A stretch of 47,613 nt of DNA, from contig NZ_JAFAND010000159.1 in assembly GCF_019232825.1 (NCBI RefSeq), positions 1-47,613 of the forward strand, in the 5' to 3' direction. The DNA is from Paludibacterium sp. (GTDB lineage: Bacteria > Pseudomonadota > Gammaproteobacteria > Burkholderiales > Chromobacteriaceae). The position numbers were made by a program, and so were the translations under genes. This document shows, piece after piece, positions 34,580 through 45,103 of the stretch (positions are counted from its first letter, which is position 1; the number at the start of each line of letters is the position of its first letter). The notes beneath the pieces were generated by a model. That model was not told the DNA's origin, did not search any database, and saw nothing but the letters and a program-made list of their open reading frames with translations.

Positions 34580-35209
34580 ATGGCGTTCGATTTGCAGGAA
34601 CAAGAACAGATTGACTCGCTGAAGGTATTTTGGAATCAGTGGGGTAAATGGGTGGTTGCCGGGGTCGGCTGCTTGGCGATCGGCTATCTCGGCTACAAGG
34701 CGTACAACCTGTATCAGGCGCGTCAGGTCGAGGCGTCGGCCGCGGTCTACGTTTCGCTGGAACAGGCCGCCGGCGCGCAGGATCTGGCCAAGGTCAAAGC
34801 AGGCGCGGCCAGCATCGAAGCCGATTACGCGACGTCGCCGTTTGCGCCGCGCGCCGCTTTCCTGGCGGCCAAGGCAGGTTTCGACAAAAACGACCTGGCG
34901 TATGCCCGCGACCAACTGAACTGGGTTGCGACCCACGCCAAGGAGCCGGCGCTGGTTTCGTTGGCGCAGTTGCGCCTGGCTAACGTATTGCTGGATCAAA
35001 AGCAATATGACGCCGCCGTGGCTCAACTGAATTTGGCGCATGAGCCCGCGTTCGATGCGCTGTATTTCGACGCCAAGGGCGACGTATTCGCCATCAAGGG
35101 CGACAAGAGCGCCGCGCGCGATGCCTACCAGGCCGCCCTGGCCAAATTGGCCAGCGATGCGCCAAGCCGTGAATATATCCAGACAAAACTCGATGCCCTG
35201 GGAGGCTGA
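34580..35209 (+). CDS. yfgM: YfgM-like TPR membrane protein (ancillary SecYEG/BamB-linked)
   Basis: A 209-residue protein with one membrane helix (about 24-44, WVVAGVGCLAIGYLGYKAY) and a periplasmic TPR-like domain (Tetratricopeptide_21: FAPRAAFLAAKAGFDKNDLAYARDQLNWV). YfgM of E. coli contacts the SecYEG translocon and periplasmic chaperones, and its gene always sits between hisS and bamB, as here. The ATG at 34580 follows GAGGGAGG. Confidence 0.9.
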   Translation: MAFDLQEQEQIDSLKVFWNQWGKWVVAGVGCLAIGYLGYKAYNLYQARQVEASAAVYVSLEQAAGAQDLAKVKAGAASIEADYATSPFAPRAAFLAAKAGFDKNDLAYARDQLNWVATHAKEPALVSLAQLRLANVLLDQKQYDAAVAQLNLAHEPAFDALYFDAKGDVFAIKGDKSAARDAYQAALAKLASDAPSREYIQTKLDALGG

Positions 35210-35212
35210 TTG

Positions 35213-36355
35213 ATGCTGCGTCAACGTCTGCTGTTGGTGTTGTTGTCCACTTCGATGCTGGGTGGTTGCGCCAGCTGGTTTCAGTCTTCGTCCCGCCCCG
35301 CGCCGACAGAACTGACCGCTATTCACGCGATTCAGCCGCTGAAGGTGCAGTGGTCGGAATCGCTGTCGTCCGACGTGCCCGGGAGCTTCCTGCCGGTGTA
35401 TGACCGCGGTGACGTGCTGGTGGCGGACGCCGATGGCGGCATTCGCACCTTCAACGCCGACAGCGGCCATCAAACCGCGCGGCTCGACCTCAAGCGCGCC
35501 TTGTCCGCCGGTGTCGGCGTGGCCGGCAATACACTACTGGTCGGTACGGCCGACGGCAATTTGCTCGCCGTGGATCGCGCCAGCGGCAAGACGCTGTGGC
35601 AACAGCGTCTGACCAGCGTCACGCTGGAAGCGCCCGCGGTCGGCGGCGATGTGGTCGTGGTACGCACCAACGACGACCGCGTGAGCGGATTTCAGCTCGC
35701 CGACGGCAAATTGCTCTGGTCGCAGACGCATTTCCAACCCGAGTTGACCGTGCGTAACGTCGGTTCGCTCAATATGGTCGGTGCCGATGCGGTGCTGGCC
35801 GGGCTCGCTGGCGGCAAACTGCAGGTCCTGTCGCCGCAGAACGGCAACGTGCTGTGGGAGGGCGTGGTGGCCACGCCCAAGGGCGCGACCGAACTTGAAC
35901 GCGTCAGCGACGTGGTCAGCCGGCCGCAGTATGCCAATCAGCAAGTGTGCGCCGTGGCCTATCAGGGCCGCGTCGCCTGCTTTGACGCGCGCTCCGGCAA
36001 TCTGATCTGGGCACGCGAAGTGTCGTCCAGTCATGGCATCGCGCTGGACGAGCAAAACGTGTATGTCACCGATGAGGATGATTCGGTGTTGGCGTTCGAT
36101 CGCCAAACGGGACGCAACGTCTGGAAACAGGATGCGCTCAAATATCGTGGTTTGTCGGGCCCGGCAATGCTTGGCCGCTTCGTGCTGGTGGTGGATGCGC
36201 AGGGTTACGCGCACCTCTTGTCCAACGAAAGCGGCAGCATCGTCGGCCGTGTTGGTGTCGGTACCGATGGCCAGACCGCACAACCCGTATCGCTGGGCAC
36301 GTCGGCGTTGGTCAAGGGACCGAACGGCCGCCTGGTGATGCTGTCACTTGGATAA
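35213..36355 (+). CDS. bamB: Outer membrane protein assembly factor BamB (lipoprotein)
   Basis: A 380-residue lipoprotein of the BAM complex, which inserts beta-barrel proteins in the outer membrane. The lipobox LGGC (Cys about 19) ends the signal peptide. The rest is an eight-bladed PQQ-like beta-propeller (GKTLWQQRL, DGKLLWSQ, NGNVLWEG, SGNLIWARE, TGRNVWKQD). The ATG at 35213 has GGAGG 7 bases upstream; the TTG at 35210 is in frame but less likely. Confidence 0.96.
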   Translation: MLRQRLLLVLLSTSMLGGCASWFQSSSRPAPTELTAIHAIQPLKVQWSESLSSDVPGSFLPVYDRGDVLVADADGGIRTFNADSGHQTARLDLKRALSAGVGVAGNTLLVGTADGNLLAVDRASGKTLWQQRLTSVTLEAPAVGGDVVVVRTNDDRVSGFQLADGKLLWSQTHFQPELTVRNVGSLNMVGADAVLAGLAGGKLQVLSPQNGNVLWEGVVATPKGATELERVSDVVSRPQYANQQVCAVAYQGRVACFDARSGNLIWAREVSSSHGIALDEQNVYVTDEDDSVLAFDRQTGRNVWKQDALKYRGLSGPAMLGRFVLVVDAQGYAHLLSNESGSIVGRVGVGTDGQTAQPVSLGTSALVKGPNGRLVMLSLG

Positions 36356-36366
36356 TGCAGTTTTAG

Positions 36367-37785
36367 ATGAAACCAACTGTTGCTTTGGTCGGCCGCCCCA
36401 ACGTGGGCAAGTCGACCCTGTTTAACCGGCTGACGCGCAGCCGCGACGCACTAGTGGCCGATCAGCCGGGCTTGACCCGCGATCGCCACTACGGGCACGG
36501 CCGCGTTGGCGATAAGCCTTATCTCGTGATCGATACCGGCGGCTTCGAGCCGGTGGTGGACGAGGGCATCCTGTTCGAGATGGCTAAGCAGACCTTGCAG
36601 GCCGTCGACGAGGCGGACGCGGTGATTTTCCTGGTGGATGGCCGCACTGGCCTGACGCCGCAGGATAAAATCATCGCCAACCGGCTGCGGCAGCTCAATC
36701 GGCCGGTGCATCTGGTGGTCAACAAGGCGGAAGGCGTCAGCCAATCGATTGCCGGCGCCGAGTTCCACGAACTGGCGTTGGGCGAACCGTGGGCGATTTC
36801 TTCCGCCCATGGCGACGGTGTGCGCGAACTGATGGATCGCGTGCTGGAACCGTTCCCGGAAGAGGAGGAGGAAACGCCGTCGCGGTACCCGAAGTTCGCG
36901 GTGATCGGCCGGCCGAACGTGGGCAAGTCGACGCTGGTGAACACCATCCTGGGCGAAGAGCGGGTGATTGCCTTCGACCACCCGGGAACCACGCGCGACA
37001 GTATTTATATTGATTTCGAGCGCGCCGGCCAGCCCTACACGATCATCGACACCGCCGGTGTGCGCCGTCGCACCAAGATCGACGAGGCGGTCGAGAAGTT
37101 CTCCGTGGTCAAGACCATGAAGGCGATCGAGGATGCCAACGTCGCCGTGCTGGTGTTGGATGCGCAACAGGACATCTCCGAGCATGACGCCACCATCGCC
37201 GGCTTTGCGCTCGAAGCAGGCCGGGCGCTGGTGGTGGCGGTGAACAAATGGGACCATCTCGACAATGAGAAGAAAGAACAGATCAAGCGCGACATCGCGC
37301 GCAAGCTGACTTTCCTCGATTTCGCCAAGTTCCATTATATTTCCGCCCTGGAGGGGCGCGGCGTGGGCGATCTGTTCAAGTCGATCGATGGCGCGTATCA
37401 GGCGGCGATGGCCAAGCTATCGACGCCGAAGCTCACCCGGGTATTGGAAGTGGCGATCGAGCGCCAGGCACCACCGCGCGTGGGGCCGGTACGGCCGAAA
37501 ATGCGTTATGCCCACCAAGGCGGGATGAACCCGCCGATCATCGTTGTGCATGGCAATGCGCTCGACCATGTGCCGGATAGCTATACTCGCTATCTGGAAC
37601 ATACATTCCGCAAGGTGTTCAAACTCGAGGGCACGCCGTTGCGTGTTCAATACAAGACGGGCGAAAACCCGTTCGATAAGGAAGACGCCAAGCACAAACC
37701 CAAATTGTCGCCGCTGGCGAAGTACAAAACCAAGCTGGCCGAAAAGCAGGCGCGCGATAAGCGTATGAAAGACGTGAAAAAATAG
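36367..37785 (+). CDS. der: Ribosome-assembly GTPase Der (EngA)
   Basis: Der acts in 50S ribosomal subunit maturation. Two G domains in tandem are seen: [10 protein letters not shown] near residues 8-17 and again near 180-189, each with DTxG (DTGGFEP, DTAGVRR) and NKxE/NKWD. A C-terminal KH-like domain (about 355-440) and a Lys-rich tail follow. The length, 472 residues, is normal. Confidence 0.97.
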   Translation: MKPTVALVGRPNVGKSTLFNRLTRSRDALVADQPGLTRDRHYGHGRVGDKPYLVIDTGGFEPVVDEGILFEMAKQTLQAVDEADAVIFLVDGRTGLTPQDKIIANRLRQLNRPVHLVVNKAEGVSQSIAGAEFHELALGEPWAISSAHGDGVRELMDRVLEPFPEEEEETPSRYPKFAVIGRPNVGKSTLVNTILGEERVIAFDHPGTTRDSIYIDFERAGQPYTIIDTAGVRRRTKIDEAVEKFSVVKTMKAIEDANVAVLVLDAQQDISEHDATIAGFALEAGRALVVAVNKWDHLDNEKKEQIKRDIARKLTFLDFAKFHYISALEGRGVGDLFKSIDGAYQAAMAKLSTPKLTRVLEVAIERQAPPRVGPVRPKMRYAHQGGMNPPIIVVHGNALDHVPDSYTRYLEHTFRKVFKLEGTPLRVQYKTGENPFDKEDAKHKPKLSPLAKYKTKLAEKQARDKRMKDVKK

Positions 37786-37874
37786 TACACTGGTATGATT
37801 TCTGCTAAAACGTAAGCGTGTAGCCGGGCTTGGCAGTTAATCATTAAAACAATCGACGTTTCGGAGAATAACGA

Positions 37875-38135
37875 ATGAGCTCAAAAGGGCAAATGTTACA
37901 AGACCCGTTCCTGAATACTCTGCGCAAGGAACATGTCCCGGTTTCCATCTATCTGGTAAACGGTATTAAGTTGCAGGGGCAAGTCGAATCTTTCGACCAA
38001 TACGTGGTGCTGCTGAAAAACACCGTGACGCAAATGGTGTATAAGCATGCCATTTCCACCGTGGTGCCCGCTCGTCCGGTCAATATTCCGCACGAACACT
38101 ACACCACGCAGAAGTTGGATCAAGCGGAAGAGTAA
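37875..38135 (+). CDS. hfq: RNA chaperone Hfq
   Basis: An 86-residue Sm-like protein forming hexamers that pair small RNAs with mRNAs. The Sm1 motif ([25 protein letters not shown]) and Sm2 motif ([10 protein letters not shown]) are complete, and the start [14 protein letters not shown] is typical. A good GGAG site lies upstream. The short acidic tail resembles other betaproteobacterial Hfq. A terminator-like hairpin follows before hflX. Confidence 0.97.
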   Translation: MSSKGQMLQDPFLNTLRKEHVPVSIYLVNGIKLQGQVESFDQYVVLLKNTVTQMVYKHAISTVVPARPVNIPHEHYTTQKLDQAEE

Positions 38136-38150
38136 TTCCTTCCTCCAGCG

Positions 38151-38196
38151 GGGCCGGCGTTCCGTACTCCCATGGAGTGTGGCGTTGGCCCTTTTT
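38151..38196 (+). terminator. Terminator or attenuator between hfq and hflX
   Basis: GGGCC (38151-38155) pairs with GGCCC (38187-38191), with further pairing GCG/GCG-type and ACTCC/GGAGT around loop CAT, followed by TTTTTC. It may end part of the hfq transcripts and lower hflX expression. Confidence 0.7.
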
Positions 38197-38221
38197 CATT
38201 GCTTAATAGAGAAGGCTGATA

Positions 38222-39355
38222 GTGTTTGATCGTCCGGAAGTGGGTGATAAAGCGGTGGTGGTGTGCCTCGACTTCGGTACGCCGGATTTCGCCGAAGATG
38301 TCGCCGAGTGTGTAGAGCTGGTTACCAGCGCCGGGGTGGATGTGGCCGAGACCGTGACCGCCAAGCGCCAGCGTCCCGACGCGGCGCTATTTGCCGGCAA
38401 GGGCAAAGTCGAGGAGATCGCCGCCGTGGTGCGTGCGGCGAACGCCACCGTGGCGATCTTTAACCACCAGCTGTCGCCGGCGCAGGAGCGCAACCTGGAG
38501 CGGGCGCTGCAGTGCCGGGTGATCGACCGCACGAGTCTGATTCTGGACATCTTCGCGCAGCGGGCGCGCAGCCATGAAGGCAAGCTGCAGGTCGAGTTGG
38601 CGCAGTTGTCGCACCTGGCCACGCGCCTCGTGCGCGGCTGGACGCACCTTGAGCGGCAGAAGGGGGGTATCGGTCTGCGCGGCCCGGGCGAGACCCAGCT
38701 TGAGACCGACCGCCGCTTGCTCGGCAACCGCGTCAAACTGCTCAAGGACCGCTTGCGCCATGTCGAGCGCCAGCGCAATACGCAACGGCGCGGCCGGCAG
38801 CGCTCCGGCGTGCCGTCGTTGTCCATCGTCGGCTATACCAACGCCGGCAAATCCACGCTGTTCAATAGCCTGACCAAGGCCAAGAGCTACGCCGCCGATC
38901 AGTTGTTCGCCACGCTGGATACCACCAGCCGCAAGCTGTACCTCGGCCCGGAGGCGTCGATCGTGCTGTCGGATACCGTCGGCTTCATCCGCAACCTGCC
39001 CCATACCCTGGTCGCCGCCTTCCGCGCCACGCTGGAAGAAACGGTGCAGGCCGACATGCTGCTGCATGTGGTCGATGCCGCCAACCCTATGCGCGAAATG
39101 CAACGGGATGAGGTGGACAAGGTGTTGGGCGAAATCGGCGCCGACGGCGTGCCGCAACTGATCGTTTGGAACAAAATCGACCTGAAGGGGCAGGCGCCCG
39201 GCATCGAGCGCGATGCGGACGGAATGCCTGTGGCGGTGCGGGTTTCGGCGTTGACGGGCGCGGGCTTGGAGCTGCTGCGCGCGGCGCTCATCGAGCGGTT
39301 GTCGTCAGCCGACAGCGCCGATGAGTCAGCGGGCGAGGCGCTGTCCTGGCAATAA
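38222..39355 (+). CDS. hflX: Ribosome-rescue GTPase HflX
   Basis: A 377-residue GTPase that splits stalled or heat-damaged ribosomes. It has the N-terminal HflX domain, the linker signature GPGETQLETDRR, and the G domain with GYTNAGKSTLFN, DTVGFI and NKID. GTG 38222 is the start (AAGG 8-11 bases upstream). The N-terminal extension before the G domain is of normal length. The usual followers hflK and hflC are not present. Confidence 0.95.
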   Translation: MFDRPEVGDKAVVVCLDFGTPDFAEDVAECVELVTSAGVDVAETVTAKRQRPDAALFAGKGKVEEIAAVVRAANATVAIFNHQLSPAQERNLERALQCRVIDRTSLILDIFAQRARSHEGKLQVELAQLSHLATRLVRGWTHLERQKGGIGLRGPGETQLETDRRLLGNRVKLLKDRLRHVERQRNTQRRGRQRSGVPSLSIVGYTNAGKSTLFNSLTKAKSYAADQLFATLDTTSRKLYLGPEASIVLSDTVGFIRNLPHTLVAAFRATLEETVQADMLLHVVDAANPMREMQRDEVDKVLGEIGADGVPQLIVWNKIDLKGQAPGIERDADGMPVAVRVSALTGAGLELLRAALIERLSSADSADESAGEALSWQ

Positions 39356-39394
39356 TGTTTTGTTTTTATCTGAGCATATTCTGCAAGATGTGCG

Positions 39395-39597
39395 TAGAAT
39401 ACTGCCTGAAGAGCGTGGGCGTTTTTGCGCCCACGTCATTCACAGAAGCCGCGGTGCTTGGCACTGCCGGCTCGGGCCGATAAAAACCGGTTCACGGTTC
39501 GGCTGCAACACCAACTCTCATTCCCGGTGACTTCGCGTTCGGCCCCGGCTTGCGCGCGTCCCGGTAACAGGCGGGTCTTTGTCCCGCCTTTTATTGT
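39395..39597 (+). ncRNA. Candidate structured RNA or leader between hflX and hisZ
   Basis: The 255-bp gap holds a -10-like TAGAAT (39395-39400) and a hairpin CGTGGGCG/CGCCCACG (39414-39435). GCCG/CGGC and GTGC/GCAC then build a second hairpin, and GCCGA/TCGGC with ACCG/CGGT a third. It ends in an intrinsic terminator (39570-39595) right before hisZ. CTGCCTG at 39402-39408 can also pair with CAGGCGG near the end. No protein frame fits. It could be a small RNA or a hisZ leader attenuator. I do not recognise it as 6S, tmRNA, RNase P or SRP RNA. Confidence 0.5.
39570..39595 (+). terminator. Intrinsic terminator just upstream of hisZ
   Basis: GGCGGG (39570-39575) and CCCGCC (39583-39588) form a 6-bp GC stem with a 7-base loop followed by TTTTATT. 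It ends 16 bases before the hisZ start, so hisZ must be read either through it or from a promoter inside or after it. Confidence 0.75.
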
Positions 39598-39610
39598 GTT
39601 TCAGACGACT

Positions 39611-42093
<2,483 letters not shown>

Positions 42094-42109
42094 CGCGCGG
42101 CGATGACAA

Positions 42110-42145
42110 AACCCCGGCCAGGCGACTGCCTGACCGGGGTTTTTC
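42110..42145 (+). terminator. Intrinsic terminator after purA
   Basis: AACCCCGG (42110-42117) pairs with CCGGGGTT (42134-42141), with an inner AGGC/GCCT stem (42120-42123, 42128-42131), followed by a T-run. Confidence 0.92.
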
Positions 42146-42157
42146 TTTGTTCGAAGC

Positions 42158-42193
42158 AAAAACACCCTTTGAGCGTGCTCAAAGGGTGTTTTT
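42158..42193 (-). terminator. Bidirectional terminator after tRNA-Leu copy 1
   Basis: A perfect 17-bp inverted repeat (AAAAACACCCTTTGAGC, loop GT, and its complement to 42193) has A/T tracts on both sides, so it works in both directions. On the minus strand it ends the tRNA-Leu transcript; on the plus strand it backs up the purA terminator. Confidence 0.92.
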
Positions 42194-42199
42194 GAAATT

Positions 42200-42286
42200 T
42201 GGTGCCCAGGAGAAGACTCGAACTTCCACAGTGTTGCCACCGCTAGGACCTGAACCTAGTGCGTCTACCAATTCCGCCACCTGGGC
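42200..42286 (-). tRNA. tRNA-Leu (anticodon CAG), copy 1
   Basis: 87 nt with encoded CCA. The acceptor stem GCCCAGG pairs with CCTGGGC. The anticodon loop TTCAGGT inside stem CTAGG/CCTAG gives CAG, which reads CUG. A long variable arm and TTCGAGTCT T-loop are as expected for tRNA-Leu. It is identical to the copies at 44805 and 44941. A promoter lies at 42326-42354 and a terminator at 42158-42193. Confidence 0.97.
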
Positions 42287-42325
42287 TATGACTGCTCGGG
42301 AAATACCCTGCAGCCGAGAGGGGAG

Positions 42326-42354
42326 ACTATATCCATAATGTACTATGGTGTCAA
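42326..42354 (-). promoter_or_regulatory. Promoter of tRNA-Leu copy 1
   Basis: On the minus strand TTGACA (42354-42349) and TATAGT (42331-42326) are 17 bp apart, close to consensus. The spacer holds the palindrome CCATA-ATGTAC-TATGG. The promoter lies in the pncB upstream region, on the opposite strand. Confidence 0.85.
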
Positions 42355-42406
42355 GCCGGGTCGCATGATACATTGGACCGGCTGCAGACAGGTATGGAGA
42401 AGTCGG

Positions 42407-43621
42407 ATGTCATCGCAATATGTAGTGCGCAGTTTGCTGGAAAACGATCTGTATAAATTCACGATGTGGCAGGCCTTGCTGCATCAGAATCCCGGCGCCA
42501 CGGCGGAATATGCCTTCGTCTGCCGCAATCAGACGGCCTTTCCGCTTTCAGAACTCAAAAACGAGATCGATGCAGAGCTCGACCACCTGTGCGACATGCT
42601 GTTCAGCCAGGAGGAGCTCGATTTTCTCAGTAGCCTGCGTTACATCAAGAGCGATTTCGTCGACTTTCTCAATGTCTTTCGATTTCAGCGCCGCTTCATC
42701 AAGGTCGGGGTGGAGGGCGAAACGCTGACCATCACGGCCAAAGGGCCGCTGGTGCACGTGATGGGCTTCGAGATCTTCGTGCTCTACATCGTCAATGAGC
42801 TGTACTTCCGCCGTTTGTCCGCCGGGCGGGAGGAGGAGATTTTGGAGGAGGGGCGTCGTCGATTGGTGCGCAAAATCGCCGCCATGCGCGCGGCCCCCGA
42901 ACCGGTCGATGGCATCAGCCGCTTTGCTTTCTCGGATTTCGGCCTGCGCCGGCGTTACAGCGGCGTTTGGCACGATGAGGTGATCGGCACGCTGCAGCGG
43001 GCGCTGCCGGACGCGTTCCCCGGCACGTCCAATGTTTACCAGGCGATGCGTTACAACCTGCTGCCGATCGGCACCATGGCACATGAGTACATGCAAGCGC
43101 ATCAAGCCTTCGGCACGCGGCTGCGCGATTTTCAAACCGCGTCGCTGGAGAGCTGGGTACATGAATTCCGCGGCGACTTGGGTATCGCATTGACCGACGT
43201 GGTCGGCATGGATGCCTTCTTGAACGACTTCGATTTGTACTTCGCCAAACTGTTCGACGGTTTGCGCCATGATTCGGGCGATCCGTACGTCTGGGGCGAA
43301 AAGGCCATCGCTCACTACCGTTCGCTGCGCATCAATCCGTTGACCAAGCGTTTGGTGTTTTCCGACGGCTTGACCGTAGAGCGCGCCTTGGCGCTCTACG
43401 AGTATTTTGCCGGGCGCATCCAGGTCGGCTTCGGCATTGGCACGCATCTGACCAACGACTTGGGACCCGCGCCGCTGAACATCGTGATGAAGCTGGTGAA
43501 CTGCAATGATCAGCCGGTGGCCAAATTGTCCGATTCGCCCGGTAAGACGCTGTGCAGCGACGAGACCTTCCTTGCGTATCTGCGCCAGGTGTTTAACCAC
43601 CCGGCGCCTCCTGGGGTTTAG
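42407..43621 (+). CDS. pncB: Nicotinate phosphoribosyltransferase
   Basis: PncB salvages nicotinic acid to nicotinate mononucleotide for NAD synthesis. The 404-residue protein shows [51 protein letters not shown] (with the autophosphorylated His) and [15 protein letters not shown], and ends with LPxN-like LNIVMKLV. The ATG at 42407 has GGAGAAG upstream. It is a single gene between two tRNA-Leu loci and converges with the oxidoreductase. Confidence 0.95.
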   Translation: MSSQYVVRSLLENDLYKFTMWQALLHQNPGATAEYAFVCRNQTAFPLSELKNEIDAELDHLCDMLFSQEELDFLSSLRYIKSDFVDFLNVFRFQRRFIKVGVEGETLTITAKGPLVHVMGFEIFVLYIVNELYFRRLSAGREEEILEEGRRRLVRKIAAMRAAPEPVDGISRFAFSDFGLRRRYSGVWHDEVIGTLQRALPDAFPGTSNVYQAMRYNLLPIGTMAHEYMQAHQAFGTRLRDFQTASLESWVHEFRGDLGIALTDVVGMDAFLNDFDLYFAKLFDGLRHDSGDPYVWGEKAIAHYRSLRINPLTKRLVFSDGLTVERALALYEYFAGRIQVGFGIGTHLTNDLGPAPLNIVMKLVNCNDQPVAKLSDSPGKTLCSDETFLAYLRQVFNHPAPPGV

Positions 43622-43633
43622 TGGCTGTAGACG

Positions 43634-44692
43634 CTAGCTCAATGCCTCGCTGGGGGGCAGTGCGACCTCGCAGCCCTCGCACTGGCTTTGCACCACGGCC
43701 TCGATGACCTGAATCACGCGGGCGGCTTCCAGCGCGGTGACCGGGTTGGCGCCGGTGCCGTGAATCGCGTCGCGTACCGCGGCGTAATAGGCGACGTAGT
43801 TCCCGGTGGCGATGACGGGACGCGCCGATTGCGGCGGCTCCTCGCCGGCCAGCCACAGCTCGGCCGGCTGTGTGTCGATGCCGAAATCGGGCGCCGTGGG
43901 CAAGATGCCTTGCTTGAGCGCGCCTTCCTGCGTGTCCAGCCCATGCTTGATGAAGCTTGCTTTGCTGCCGTGCACGGTCAGCCGCGGCGAGCCGCCCACG
44001 ACCAGGCAGCTGGCCTGCAGATCGGCGACGAAGTTCGGATAACGCAAGCGCACGTCGAAGAAATCATCCACCTGCGAGCCGTCGCGCTGGCGCTGCAGGA
44101 TGCCGTGCACCGCTTGCGGCATGCCGAACAGCAATAGCGCCTGATCCACCAAATGAGCGCCCAGGTCGAACCACAAGCCGGCGCCTGGCCGGTCTTCCTC
44201 GCGCCAGCGCTGGCGGATTTGCGGCCGGTAGCGGTCAAAGCGCGATTCGAAACGGCTGATGCGGCCGAGCGTGCCGTCCGCCAGTAGCGCGCGCAAGGTC
44301 AAGAAATCGGAATCCCAGCGGCGGTTGTGGAACGCCGATAGCACGCGGTGGACTTGATTTGCGAGCGCGTGCAGGCGCAGCGCCTCGTCCAGCGTGGTGG
44401 TAAACGGTTTGTCGATCACGACATGTTTGCCGGCCAATAGCGCATCGCGCGCCTGGCTAAAGTGTAATTCGTTCGGGCTTGCGATCACCACCAGATCGAT
44501 GGCGGGATCGGCCAAGGCTTGCTCAAGCGTCGGCACGATCTGGCAGTCTGGGCGCTCGGCGCGGATCTCGTCGCCACGCCGGCTAACGAGGGTGTGAAGC
44601 TTCAGTCCTGGGGTCGCATCGATCAGCGGTGCGTGAAATGTCTTGCCGGCATAGCCGTAGCCCGACAAGGCGACATTCAGGGTAGGGGACAT
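43634..44692 (-). CDS. Gfo/Idh/MocA-family oxidoreductase
   Basis: A 352-residue NAD(P)-dependent oxidoreductase with a Rossmann N-terminus (VALSGYGYAGKTFHAPLI, the YdgJ/YhhX-like start), ASPNELHF, the catalytic DKPFTTTLDEA, and a C-terminal dimerisation domain with WFDLGAHLVDQALLLFG. Substrates in this family are usually sugars or inositols; the substrate here is unknown. It converges with pncB; 12 bp separate the stop codons, with no terminator between. Confidence 0.88.
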   Translation of the reverse strand: MSPTLNVALSGYGYAGKTFHAPLIDATPGLKLHTLVSRRGDEIRAERPDCQIVPTLEQALADPAIDLVVIASPNELHFSQARDALLAGKHVVIDKPFTTTLDEALRLHALANQVHRVLSAFHNRRWDSDFLTLRALLADGTLGRISRFESRFDRYRPQIRQRWREEDRPGAGLWFDLGAHLVDQALLLFGMPQAVHGILQRQRDGSQVDDFFDVRLRYPNFVADLQASCLVVGGSPRLTVHGSKASFIKHGLDTQEGALKQGILPTAPDFGIDTQPAELWLAGEEPPQSARPVIATGNYVAYYAAVRDAIHGTGANPVTALEAARVIQVIEAVVQSQCEGCEVALPPSEALS

Positions 44693-44770
44693 GACGTATC
44701 TCGCGGTTGGATGAACGACGAGAATGGATCAGCACAGGCGAAAAGGCAATGCGCCAGGCCGCGGCGGACA

Positions 44771-44800
44771 ATAAAAAAACCCGCTTGCGCGGGTTATTTT
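44771..44800 (-). terminator. Terminator of the tRNA-Leu copies 2/3 operon
   Basis: AACCCGC (44778-44784) and GCGGGTT (44789-44795) form a 7-bp stem with loop TTGC; on the minus strand it is followed by a run of seven T. It lies just after tRNA-Leu copy 2 and before the oxidoreductase gene. Confidence 0.85.
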
Positions 44801-44804
44801 CATT

Positions 44805-44891
44805 TGGTGCCCAGGAGAAGACTCGAACTTCCACAGTGTTGCCACCGCTAGGACCTGAACCTAGTGCGTCTACCAATTCCGCCACCTGGGC
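44805..44891 (-). tRNA. tRNA-Leu (anticodon CAG), copy 2
   Basis: 87 nt including CCA, base for base identical to copies 1 and 3. It is the second gene of a two-tRNA transcript, 49 bp after copy 3. Confidence 0.97.
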
Positions 44892-44940
44892 ATACCTTCA
44901 AATTTTATACAGCAGGACACTCAGCGACATTATAATCAGC

Positions 44941-45027
44941 TGGTGCCCAGGAGAAGACTCGAACTTCCACAGTGTTGCCACCGCTAGGACCTGAACCTAG
45001 TGCGTCTACCAATTCCGCCACCTGGGC
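44941..45027 (-). tRNA. tRNA-Leu (anticodon CAG), copy 3
   Basis: 87 nt including CCA, identical to copies 1 and 2. It is the first gene transcribed from the promoter at 45076-45103. The mature 5' end at 45027 leaves a leader of about 40 nt for RNase P processing. Confidence 0.97.
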
Positions 45028-45075
45028 TTGCTTATGCTGTATCATCGCAGCGGCACTGCTCGCTGCGAAGTGCGA

Positions 45076-45103
45076 ATTATATTGACCTTACAGAGGATGT
45101 CAA
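45076..45103 (-). promoter_or_regulatory. Promoter of tRNA-Leu copies 3 and 2
   Basis: On the minus strand TTGACA (45103-45098) and TATAAT (45081-45076), both perfect consensus, are 16 bp apart. The -35 box includes the A of the rnr start codon on the other strand, so the rnr ribosome binding site lies inside the tRNA promoter. Confidence 0.85.

Noticed and set aside
39401-39597. 6S RNA (ssrS) between hflX and hisZ
   Set aside because: The local hairpins look more stable than a single long rod with a central bubble, and I see no 6S landmark; left as an unnamed structured RNA.
44805-45027. CRISPR-like repeats, because 87 bp recur nearby
   Set aside because: The repeats are complete tRNA-Leu genes with cloverleaf structure and CCA.
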